Source: Aeromicrobium marinum DSM 15272 (GTDB lineage Bacteria; Actinomycetota; Actinomycetes; Propionibacteriales; Nocardioidaceae). Taken from it: DNA of 64,000 nt. The number at the start of each line of letters is the position of its first letter. The first letter of the stretch is position 1. The stretch lies in assembly GCF_000160775.2 (NCBI RefSeq), contig NZ_CM001024.1, forward strand, positions 409,016 through 473,015, in the 5' to 3' direction. This document shows, piece after piece, positions 1-8,200 of this stretch. A program made the translations under genes and the position numbers. The notes under the pieces are model-generated. The model had not been told where the DNA came from and ran no database searches. It worked only from the letters and a program-made list of their open reading frames with translations.

Positions 1-318
1 GCCAGTGGCGCGAGCGCTGATCTGGACGCCGGAGCCCCAGATGTACGCGAACCGCAGCGACAGACCACGCTTCAGGATCGGGTTGGCGATCGCCATGATG
101 CGGCACAGCTGAGCGGAGTTCCGGAGGCCCTCGCGGGTGAACTCCATCTCGCCCCAGAACCCGATCCGCTTCCAGCCGTGGTCCTCGCGGGCCAACTCGA
201 TGTCCGCGAGGGACTCCTCGAGGATCTCGATCTGGTTCGACGCCTGGTCGAGTTGCTCGGACAGGTACTGCAGCGTCTGGGCCGGAGCGGTCTCGGTGAG
301 GACGGCGGTGTCGGGCAT
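1..318 (-). CDS. Phage portal protein, N-terminal part (runs off window)
   Basis: The reading frame opens at ATG 318 and runs leftward without a stop to base 1, giving 106 residues. The start MPDTAVLTETAPAQ is followed by a glutamate-rich helix, then by a stretch containing NPILKRGLSLRFAYIWGSG, which resembles the N-terminal region of actinophage portal proteins. Portals form the dodecameric ring through which DNA enters the capsid. It directly follows the terminase large subunit (17 bases downstream of its stop), the usual terminase-portal order. The call rests on the N-terminal sixth and the position, so it is moderately sure. Confidence 0.7.
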   Translation of the reverse strand, partial: MPDTAVLTETAPAQTLQYLSEQLDQASNQIEILEESLADIELAREDHGWKRIGFWGEMEFTREGLRNSAQLCRIMAIANPILKRGLSLRFAYIWGSGVQISARATG

Positions 319-336
319 GCGGGCCGCCTTCCGTGG

Positions 337-1815
337 TCAATATGGGGAGATGGAATAGCCGGCGAGCTCGGGGTCGATGTCCTCGTCGGTGATCACGTCA
401 CCGAGGTCATCACCGCTGAGCAGCGGCTGCAGGATCAGACGATTCAGGCCCTGGCTCATCGCATCGACCATGTCGTCGTGGGCGGCGTTCGGGAAGCCGG
501 CGGCCTCCTCGATCAGGTCGTCCGCCCATGCCTCGAACTCCGGCAGCCAGACGTTGCCGGCCTCGACCAGCGGGGACACCGCGGAGGCCCTGGCCACCTT
601 CGAGCCTTGGGGTTCCTCGGGGACGATGCCGGGCACCGTCGAGCGCAGCGCCGCGATGACGGCCGGGCCGTTGGCCTTGTCCTCCACGACCTTCAGCAGG
701 GCTTGGGGCCAGCGCCGGTGCATGGCCTTCATCGCGCCGCAGGTGGCTGGGAAGTCCATTCGGCCGCGGACCTGGTCGAGCAGGTACGCGTTCGCCCCGC
801 GCCGCATCCACACCTGGCCGACCACGTAGTCGGCGTTCTTGGTGTCCTTGAACGTCAGGTCCCACGACTGCAGCAGGTCGTCGTACTCGGTCACGATGCG
901 CGACCCGTCGGCACGCTCGAGGTGCAGCGGCTCGGTGAACTTCTTCCAGGAGGTGCGGTGGAAGATGTCGCCGGCGGCGGGGGACGGCCGGCCCTGGTAC
1001 AGGGCGTTCCAGGACCGGGAGCCGACCTCGCGCTTCTTCTTGGTCCAGTCGGCTCGGGTTCTGTCTCGCGCCGACTCCATGAACTCGCCGGGCTCGCGGC
1101 CGAGCACGTCGACCTCGCCCCGCTCTGGGCGGTGGTCAGCCTGGGCGGGGATGTTGAGCACCCGCCACTGGTCGGCGAACTCGTCAGCCAACCACCCGGC
1201 CATGTCGTCTTCTCGCCAGCGCGTCTGGATGAGCACCACTGGAGCGCCGGGGGCCAGTCGGGGGAGCGCGACCTCGGTCCAGAAGTCTCGGACGGTGTCG
1301 CGCCACGCCTCGGACTCCGCCTGGGCTGCGTTCTTGTACGGGTCGTCGATGATCAGCAGGTCGACGGGACGCCCGGTGAGGGCTCCGTCGATTCCGGCGC
1401 AGTAGACCGACCCGCCGGGGCCGAGCAGCTCCCAGTCGTGCTTCGCGCGGGAGGTGCGGTCCACGGTGAGACCGAGCTTCGGGTTCGCGACTACGTCCTC
1501 GCGGATGGCCCGGCCCCACCGAGCGGCGATCCTCAGCTCGAAGGAGATGATCGCGACGCGCAGCTTCGGGTTGCGGTGAAGCATCCACAGCGGGAAGCGG
1601 CGTGAGGTCCGCTGGCTCTTGCCCTCCTGGGGCGGCATCGACAGGATCAGGCGCTCGCAGCGGTCTTCGGCGACGTCGACCAGGGCGGCGTCGATCAGGT
1701 CCAGGGCGGGCGTCTGCCGGGTCGAGGGGTCGAGACTGGCGGCCATCTTGCCGGGGGTCGTCCAGTGGCTGCCGTCGTCCTCGAAGTTGCGGGCGGCCGC
1801 TTCCCAGGGGGTCAC
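337..1815 (-). CDS. Phage terminase large subunit
   Basis: ATP-driven DNA packaging motor and headful nuclease of the prophage, 492 residues, a normal TerL length. A variant Walker A, MPPQEGKS, lies at about residues 60-67, and a hydrophobic strand ending in Asp-Asp (LLIIDD, 153-158) is the Walker B. The C-terminal RNase H-like nuclease is suggested by LQSWDLTFKD and by the late acidic motif HDDMVDAM. It is followed by the portal gene and preceded, after a roughly 300-base gap holding a small opposite-strand gene, by the early/middle operon. The ATPase and nuclease motifs look intact. Confidence 0.92.
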   Translation of the reverse strand: MTPWEAAARNFEDDGSHWTTPGKMAASLDPSTRQTPALDLIDAALVDVAEDRCERLILSMPPQEGKSQRTSRRFPLWMLHRNPKLRVAIISFELRIAARWGRAIREDVVANPKLGLTVDRTSRAKHDWELLGPGGSVYCAGIDGALTGRPVDLLIIDDPYKNAAQAESEAWRDTVRDFWTEVALPRLAPGAPVVLIQTRWREDDMAGWLADEFADQWRVLNIPAQADHRPERGEVDVLGREPGEFMESARDRTRADWTKKKREVGSRSWNALYQGRPSPAAGDIFHRTSWKKFTEPLHLERADGSRIVTEYDDLLQSWDLTFKDTKNADYVVGQVWMRRGANAYLLDQVRGRMDFPATCGAMKAMHRRWPQALLKVVEDKANGPAVIAALRSTVPGIVPEEPQGSKVARASAVSPLVEAGNVWLPEFEAWADDLIEEAAGFPNAAHDDMVDAMSQGLNRLILQPLLSGDDLGDVITDEDIDPELAGYSISPY

Positions 1816-1848
1816 GCTGGCCTCCCTCGGAGGTGAACGGCGGCAGCG

Positions 1849-1874
1849 CTGTCGGTGGTGACGGCTAGCGTCCG
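1849..1874 (+). promoter_or_regulatory. Repeated phage promoter-like element, copy A
   Basis: A 26-base element of the form CTGTCGG-N10-TAGCGTC; the same element at the same length recurs at 21680 and 22172. TAGCGT fits an actinobacterial -10 hexamer (TAnnnT). It lies 36 bases upstream of the plus-strand gene at 1911, leaving a short leader with its own Shine-Dalgarno sequence. Confidence 0.55.
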
Positions 1875-1910
1875 CTTCGACGGACCCGTCATCGACGAAA
1901 GGAATCCACC

Positions 1911-2063
1911 ATGGCCACTCAGGACGAGGCGCGGCAGGCGATCATCGACGAGATCGCGGACCGGGTGAAGCAGGTCGGCACCGCCGAAGCCGTGCTCCAG
2001 CTGGCTCAGGCCTACGACATCGTGAAGAAGAACGAGCAGCGCGTGCCCAAGCAGCTGAGGTGA
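1911..2063 (+). CDS. Small rightward prophage protein, 50 aa
   Basis: A 50-codon gene on the strand opposite to the surrounding terminase and HTH genes. It starts at ATG 1911, eight bases after GAAAGGA (1897-1902), the same type of ribosome site seen before other uncoupled prophage genes. The product begins MATQDEARQAIIDEI, ends VPKQLR, is strongly helical and charged, and has no family I recognise. Promoter-like element copy A lies just upstream. Because genes on this strand of the prophage are otherwise the lysogeny genes, it may be expressed from the prophage state. That is inference; the ribosome site, element and helical composition are what is seen. Confidence 0.6.
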   Translation: MATQDEARQAIIDEIADRVKQVGTAEAVLQLAQAYDIVKKNEQRVPKQLR

Positions 2064-2119
2064 CCAGCAGTTTTCGGGCGCGATCGTAGGCACTGAGATT
2101 TCAACACAGTGCAGCGCGG

Positions 2120-3289
2120 TCACGCAACACCCCGCTTCGGTGTGTTGCGGGTGGCGGCGGCGAGCCGGGCAGCCTCCTGCCCGGCTCGCTGCTCCTCCTC
2201 CAGCTGCCGCACACGCGACTCCACCTCGGCGACGTCGTAGCGCCAGACCCCGTGCTCATCCCGGCCGCGCTTGGCCACCAGCCCGCGTGAGCCCCAGACT
2301 CGGATCTGGGTCGCCGGGGTGCCGATCTTGCGTTCCAGCTCGGCCGCGGTGAGCGCCGGGGAGTGGCCCAGGTAGGTGACCCCGACCGCGAACCGGTACT
2401 GATCTTCGCTGTAACGACGGCGACAACGCAGGCACTCCCACCGATCGCGGCTGCCGCCCTGGTCGCCACACGCCTCGTGCTCGAAGGCGAGAGCGGGGTA
2501 CGCACGGAGCAGATCCAGCAGCGAGAACCGAGGCTCGCCTGACATCTGGGCCACCTCATCGCGCAGCCGTCGATGCCGGCACAGCTTCGGCTTGGCGGAC
2601 TTGCGAACCAGCGAGAAGCCGCAGTGCACGCACGGGGCCCCGGGCTCGTCCCGCGCGCCGTCACCGAGCACGTCCTCGAGCGTGTGACGCAGGGTTGCGA
2701 CGTCACTCGCATTGGACGGGAAGTCGCCGGCCTCAATCTGCGCCATCCGGCTGAGGTGCTGGTCGAGGAACGCCGCCGCGCTCCCGACGCTGTGCAATTC
2801 ATTGTCGGCTGCGGGGATCTGCAGGACCTCGCGCCAGTCGTCCTCGATCTGCGCGAGCGTGAGACCGAGGGTGGCGCTGTCGGTCTCACGCTCGTCGTCG
2901 CGGTGACTGTGGTCTCGCTTGCCCTGGGGCTGCTCGGCATACCAAGCTCGTCCATGCGGTTGGGTTCCAGGCCCCATCAGGACCATCGCCTCGCCGCCGG
3001 GGATCGGTGACCGCGCGAGACGCCCGCCGCTGCCCAGCACGGCGTGAGCCAGCAGGCCGCCTGAGAGCCGCACCACCTGGTCGAGGTCCTCGCGGAAAGC
3101 CGCGACGCACGCCGCGCACGTCAGGGGGTGCTGGTCGTCGCTGTGGGCCACCGTGCAGACGACGCAGTGGTCCTCGGGGCACGCGGCACAGCCTCGGCAG
3201 GCCGAGTCGTCCGGGCACTCGTCGTCGTGCTCGCGGTGAAGGCGTCGCGGCTCGTCTTGGCCGGCGAAGTAGCAGCTGACTTCAGGCAA
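2120..3289 (-). CDS. Cys-rich helix-turn-helix phage protein, 389 aa
   Basis: Prophage protein of unknown role with two visible parts. The N-terminal 65 residues contain a dense Cys cluster (CRGCAACPEDHCVVC and CAAC), which probably binds zinc. Further Cys pairs (CVHCG near 235, CLRCRRR near 300) precede a C-terminal segment, about residues 310-375, that reads as a winged or MerR-like helix-turn-helix (LTAAELERKIG, then IRVWGSRGLVAKRG and YDVAEVESRV). This architecture is often annotated as a DNA-binding protein in actinophages. Its start overlaps the stop of the upstream gene by eight bases, so it is translated from the leftward operon. Confidence 0.65.
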   Translation of the reverse strand: MPEVSCYFAGQDEPRRLHREHDDECPDDSACRGCAACPEDHCVVCTVAHSDDQHPLTCAACVAAFREDLDQVVRLSGGLLAHAVLGSGGRLARSPIPGGEAMVLMGPGTQPHGRAWYAEQPQGKRDHSHRDDERETDSATLGLTLAQIEDDWREVLQIPAADNELHSVGSAAAFLDQHLSRMAQIEAGDFPSNASDVATLRHTLEDVLGDGARDEPGAPCVHCGFSLVRKSAKPKLCRHRRLRDEVAQMSGEPRFSLLDLLRAYPALAFEHEACGDQGGSRDRWECLRCRRRYSEDQYRFAVGVTYLGHSPALTAAELERKIGTPATQIRVWGSRGLVAKRGRDEHGVWRYDVAEVESRVRQLEEEQRAGQEAARLAAATRNTPKRGVA

Positions 3290-3854
3290 GGTCGTCTCCC
3301 TCGGTGTCGATCGGCTCGGCGGTGGTCCAGGTGTGACCGCAGTCAGGGCAGCGCGAGGTCGTGGCGTCTTCGCAGAGCAGGCGCACGTCGAACGCGTCCG
3401 GGTGGGTGCACTCGACCAGTTCCTGCAGTTCGGTCGGGAACGGCTGGACCTTCGACGGCCGGCGAGTCGTCAGCGTGCGGTGCAGTTCGCCGTTGACGAC
3501 GACCAGCTCCCCGTCGACCTGGGTGATCATCGGGAATGTGATGGTTCCGTCCGCGGTGTTGACCGTGATGCGCGCGAGGGATGGGATCTCGGTCGCGCCG
3601 ATGTCGTGGGCGCCCAACCAGGCCAGCAGCGCTGCGTGAACAGCCGGCTTCGTCTTCGCCAGGGTCTGACCGTCGAGGTCGAGGTGGACGACCCCGTCGT
3701 CGACTGTGGCGCGGATGTCGAACGGCAGCGACATGGGCGGGAGGGGTTGCCAGCCGGCGGCGATGACCGCGGTCGCGATCCGGGCGGCGAGGTCGCGGTC
3801 GCCGGGGGTGTGGTCTACGACCAAGTCGGTCAGCTGCTCGATCGGCGCGGTCAT
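3282..3854 (-). CDS. Hypothetical phage protein, 190 aa
   Basis: The start is taken as ATG 3854 because it overlaps the upstream stop codon in the ATGA manner used throughout this operon; the open frame continues upstream without support. Product MTAPIEQLTDLVVDHTPGD and onward is acidic, with a beta-rich middle and a C-terminal putative zinc knuckle, CPDCGHTW, plus a Cys near residue 170. Actinophage early operons often hold such proteins. No function is recognised. Confidence 0.65.
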   Translation of the reverse strand: MTAPIEQLTDLVVDHTPGDRDLAARIATAVIAAGWQPLPPMSLPFDIRATVDDGVVHLDLDGQTLAKTKPAVHAALLAWLGAHDIGATEIPSLARITVNTADGTITFPMITQVDGELVVVNGELHRTLTTRRPSKVQPFPTELQELVECTHPDAFDVRLLCEDATTSRCPDCGHTWTTAEPIDTEGDDLA

Positions 3855-4126
3855 CGCCGGGTCAGCCCCTGAAGCCGCACCATGGCGGCGTCGACCCGAT
3901 CGGGCTTGAGGCCCATCCGTGCCCGCCCGGCGTTGTCCTGGGCGTGACCGATCTCGTTCGGCCACCACGGGCGAACCCACCAGGCGACGTCCGCGAGGTA
4001 CCTCACGGCCCGCGGCACGTCCCGGTGCTGCTTGCAGGCGTCGGCACTGACCACGCATCGGATGACGCCGCCTCGTGTCTTGACCGGGAACGGGCAGCCG
4101 GTTCCGCTCAGACGGAGGCGCCTCAT
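3851..4126 (-). CDS. Hypothetical phage protein, 91 aa
   Basis: Small basic protein starting MRRLRLSGTGCPFPVK, with three Cys residues and a Trp-rich middle (AWWVRPWWPNEIGHAQ). It overlaps both neighbours by four bases, so it is embedded in a translationally coupled chain. It is not assigned to a family. Confidence 0.6.
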   Translation of the reverse strand: MRRLRLSGTGCPFPVKTRGGVIRCVVSADACKQHRDVPRAVRYLADVAWWVRPWWPNEIGHAQDNAGRARMGLKPDRVDAAMVRLQGLTRR

Positions 4127-4407
4127 GCCGGGTCCTCCCAGTCCGCGTCGGACGAAAGCGACGCCGCGGTCAGCAGCAGCGGCGTGCTGTTCAGCGGGCC
4201 GGCGGTGGCGTAGAACTCACGCCGACCCAGCACGGTCGACGGCGACTCCCGCGGTTCCAGGTCGAGGGCGGTGCACGCTGCCTCGAACGCAGTCCTGTTC
4301 GGCAACTGGATGACGGTGCGGGGTTGTGCGGGTTCGTGGGTGAGCTGGGTGAAGTCGACGTCGTCGAGGGCTTCGACGATGCCGGCCAGGGTGGTGGGGG
4401 TGGTCAC
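4123..4407 (-). CDS. Hypothetical phage protein, 94 aa
   Basis: The start is set at GTG 4407, which overlaps the stop of the upstream HGG-motif gene (GTGA). A longer open frame exists but would lie inside the neighbour. The product begins VTTPTTLAGIVEALDDVDF and is small and acidic without recognisable motifs. It sits between the HGG-motif protein and the 91-aa gene in the packaging-proximal part of the operon. Confidence 0.58.
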   Translation of the reverse strand: MTTPTTLAGIVEALDDVDFTQLTHEPAQPRTVIQLPNRTAFEAACTALDLEPRESPSTVLGRREFYATAGPLNSTPLLLTAASLSSDADWEDPA

Positions 4408-5144
4408 GGGTGTGCTCCTTCGGTGGTGGGTGCGGTTCCTGCGTCGATGGCACGCAGGACGACGGGAGCGGTCTCCCGCACGATCTGGGACCACGCGTCG
4501 GCCAACAGCGCCACGGCTTCTTCGTGATCGGCGAGCAGCCGGCTGACGGCGGCGAGCTGGGCCGCGGCGAAGGCCTGCAGCATCGACGCGATCTGCGTGC
4601 CGTAGCGCTCGGCCGCGAGGATCCGCGCCTCATCGCAGCCGGCGGACCGCGCGGCCGCCGAGAACCGGACCAACTGCTCCTCGGACTTGTGCAGCATCTG
4701 CAGCCAGATGTTCTCGCCGGACTCGCGGGTGGTGCCGTAGCCCTCGCCGGTGTGCTGACGGGTCACGCCCCAGACCAGGGACTTCGGGTCGTCCATGGCC
4801 ATGCCGGCGACCTTGGTGCGCAGCACGGTGACCTCGGCGTGCTTCCACGAGACCGCCTGCAGCATCGCGTCCGCCGGGTCGACGGTCGGCACGCTCGTCC
4901 CGTAGGCCTCGGCGAGCGCGCGTCCGAGCTCGCGCTGGGCAGCCTCGGCCTGCGTACGACGTTCGGCGGCGGCCAGCGCCTGAGGGGTGTTGCCGCCGTG
5001 CTTTCGGCACACTCGCTGGCCCTTGCGCGGTGGCTGGCCACAGGGTCCACCGTCGGACTTCCGGTGGCCGGCACACGATGGCTTCTCTGTACCCCGCAAG
5101 ACATGGGGTTGGCCGCACTGAGAGCACGCCTTGGGGTCACTCAT
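4404..5144 (-). CDS. HGG-motif phage protein, candidate terminase small subunit
   Basis: The N-terminus carries a zinc-ribbon-like CSQCGQ and a Cys/His block ending in CRKHGGNTPQ (about residues 45-55), a motif common in actinophage proteins near terminase genes. The rest is a long helical body that starts with a coiled-coil-like AAAERRTQAEAAQRE. Start ATG 5144 is chosen because it overlaps the stop of the 44-aa Cys-rich gene by eight bases; an in-frame ATG at 5189 is possible. Its position four genes from the large terminase makes a small-terminase role plausible but unproven. Confidence 0.55.
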   Translation of the reverse strand: MSDPKACSQCGQPHVLRGTEKPSCAGHRKSDGGPCGQPPRKGQRVCRKHGGNTPQALAAAERRTQAEAAQRELGRALAEAYGTSVPTVDPADAMLQAVSWKHAEVTVLRTKVAGMAMDDPKSLVWGVTRQHTGEGYGTTRESGENIWLQMLHKSEEQLVRFSAAARSAGCDEARILAAERYGTQIASMLQAFAAAQLAAVSRLLADHEEAVALLADAWSQIVRETAPVVLRAIDAGTAPTTEGAHP

Positions 5145-5271
5145 CGTCGCGGCCCCGCCCGTCGTCACACCCGCTGCAGAGGTCGTCATCGACCCACCAG
5201 CACCGGAAGGGCCAGCAGGCCTCGTCGTCAGTGCACCCGCAGTTGCGGCAGCGTCGGATGTTGTCCGGCAT
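5137..5271 (-). CDS. Cys-rich zinc-knuckle microprotein, 44 aa
   Basis: Short prophage protein with the start MPDNIRRCRNCGCTDDEACW and a second Cys pair (CSGC) near its end, a typical small zinc-binding fold. Start ATG 5271 has AGGAG six bases upstream. An upstream in-frame ATG at 5292 overlaps the replicase stop (ATGA) and would add seven residues. It is one of several tiny Cys-rich proteins in this operon. Function unknown. Confidence 0.65.
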   Translation of the reverse strand: MPDNIRRCRNCGCTDDEACWPFRCWWVDDDLCSGCDDGRGRDDE

Positions 5272-5288
5272 AGTCGTCTCCTGGTTCG

Positions 5289-8200
5289 TCATGCGCTGTC
5301 TGCCCAGGCGAAGGTCGGCTCGCTGGCTTCGGCGATGATCTGGACGCCGTGCAGCTCGGTGGCCATGGCAGCGGTCAGTGCGGCGGTGGCCTCCTCGGCC
5401 TCGTCCTCGGGGACGTGGACCACGAGCTCGTCGTGCACCGGCAGCAGCACGGCGTTGCCCCAGCGGGTGCCCGACCAGCGCACGAGTGCGTCGATCAGCA
5501 GCTCGCGGGCGGTGCCCTGGATGCAGTAGTTGGGGCCGGCGTAGCCGCGGTCGGTCGGCATGTAGATCGTCCGGCCGGAGTAGGCCTGGAACTCGGTGCG
5601 GCCGGCATCGACGCCGTCGGCCACCATCCGTGACCAGGAGGACAGACCCGGGGTCATCAGGTCCATCGCCTCGATGATCGCCTTCGCGATCGGCTCGCTG
5701 ACCGGTGGATCCGACGTGATCAGCCCGTTGAGCCCGGATCCGTAGAGCCGGCCGAACACCTTGCGCTTGGCCTGGTACCGCTCGGGTTTGCCTGCGTCGG
5801 GGCCCCACACGAGCTGCGCGATCTCGCGGTGGATATCGCGGTCGGGGTCGGCGACGATCGCCATCAGGTTCTGGTCCTGGCTGAGGGCCGCAGCCACACG
5901 GAGCTCGACGCCAGAGAAGTCGGCCGAGATCAGCACGTGCCCCGGATCGGCGGTGATGCAGGCACGGAAGCCGCCCTCGCGGGGGACCTGCTGCAGGTTG
6001 GGCCTGACGCAGGACATGCGCCCGGTGTCCGCGGCCAGGGTGTAGATCGTCGGGCGGGCCCGGCCGTCGCCGTTGGTGACGAGCTGACGGTAGGGCTCGA
6101 GGAACAGGCCGAGCCGGTTCTCGGCGGTCTGGTAGTCCAGCCGTGCCCGCACGAGGTCGCCGATCTCGCCGTCGACGTTCTTCAGCGGGTCGAGCACGCC
6201 CTTGGCCACGCTCGGCCGGCCGGTCTTGGTCCGCGGCAGTGGGGCGCCCAGTCGCTCGAGGGCCGCGGCCACCTGCTGGTCACTGCCGGGGTTGTCGACA
6301 CCGAAGGCACGGATGTGCTCGGACGCAGCGGTCAGCGCGGCGGTCTGCTCCGCGTGCAGCCGCTCGACCAGGTCGGCGTCGAGCCGCAGTCCTCGGTCGG
6401 CCACGCGGGCGGTCATGCGCTGGGCGAGGCGTTCACGCTCCAGCAGCTCCGGGGGCAGCGGGGGCAGGCGCAGCGCGAGCGCGGCGTCGTCGATGACGTC
6501 GCTGGCGGCGTAGCGGATCATCGTCTCGCAGGCGGGGTTGACCTGGGCCCAGCCGGATCGGCTGATCGGGGTGGTGCTCTTGACCTCGGTAAGCCACTTG
6601 CCGGCCTTGAACAGTGCCTTGCGTCCCTCCTCGGCTGCGGTGGAGACCGCGGCGTCGCCGAGCACGGCGCCGGCGAGCTTCTTCAGGCCGGGGTCGCTGC
6701 CGGTGGAAGCGGGGTCGGCAAGCTTGGCCGGGATCACGGTGTCGTGCATCCGAGACCAGGCGTCGTCGAGGTCGATCAGCCCGGCATGGGCCAGGGGGAT
6801 CAGGTCGGCGGTCGCCGAGTGCGCGTGCAGCATGGCCGCGGCTCCGACGTGCCGGCCGGCCACCTGGGCCTGCTCGGGGTCGGCGGCGTCGAAGTCGATC
6901 GCGAACGCGTCGTTGCCGAGCTGGATGGTCCGCAGCGCGTAGTCGCGGTGGCCCAGCGGGTAGCCCGTGGTCTCCACGTCGACGGTGAGTGCGGCCGGCG
7001 TGACGGTGATGGTGCCCAGGAGCGCGTCGGCGTCGGTCAGGCGGATCGCCACCACGGCACCGTCCTGGGTCACCAGCGCCGGCAGCTGGATGATCGGTCC
7101 GCCGGCTTCGGAGATCGCCGCGGCCAGCTTCTCGGCCTTCACCGCTGCCGCCTTCGCCACGGCCTCCGCGGTCTTCGCGCGCTTCGGCTTGGGCGGTGAC
7201 GGATTCGCGACAGCAGATTCGCTGGAATCGCAGGGGTCCGACGGATCGGGTGTCGGATATGAGGTCGACTGGACCTCGCCGCCGTGTGCGCATGTGCGCG
7301 TGCGCATGTGCGTAAGGGGGTCTGTCAATCCGTCACTTCCGTCACTCAGACGGATCTCATCGGGGTTGACCTGCGAAAACGTGGGTGACGGATACGCGGG
7401 AACATCCGTCACCAATCCGTCACCAGAGGGGGCGTATCCGTCACCCGGCTGCGGAACCGGGCTCGCGGTCGTCGGAGCAGACTTGGCGGCCTCGGGCATG
7501 AACCCTGGCGTGCGGACCCTCAGTGGGCGCCGTTTTCCCTGCTTCGTGTGCTGGATCGGCACTTCGAATCGTGAGAGCGCCCGGCCCCAGCGCTGTTCGG
7601 TCGGGATGACGTCGGCCCTGATGCCGCTGCGTCGGCAGGAGGACCAGAACGCCTGGTACAGCTCGCGGCTGGGGGTGCCGGCCTCCCACGGCTCGGTCTC
7701 CTCCTCGAGCCAGACCCGGACGGGGTCTTGCTCGGCTCCGACCTTCTCGGCCATGTCCCGCAGGTGGATCGGTGCGGCGCTGACGTGAGCGGTGGTGGGT
7801 TCGGCCAGCCAGGAGCCGGCTTCGGCCATCATCGACGCCAGTACACCGGGGGCCTCCTCGCGCCAGGCGGCGCTGTTGGTGTGGCCGATCGCGGCGCGAG
7901 CGATCCGCACGGCCTCGGGGTCGCCGTCGCACGGCAGGAGCCGGGCCCGGGCCCGGATGGCCGGGTCGGTCAGGGCAGGCTCGTCGTTGGTGGTCAGCAC
8001 CAGGGTGTGGGTCGGCCGGAAGGTGATCGGGTTCTGGTTCATCTGGTTGGCGGTCAGTTCGCCGCCGCCGGTGAGCTGCTTCAGCCGCTCCTGGGCCCAG
8101 CGGCCCTCGCGGGGGCCCTCGTCGATGAACGAGAGCCGGCGGCCCTTGAGGGCGAACACGATGCTGGCGTGGGCCTTGGCCCCCTCGGCGCCCATCAGTC

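Noticed and set aside
178-1605. 475-codon plus-strand frame opposite the terminase
   Set aside because: No recognisable domain; the minus-strand terminase motifs explain the region.
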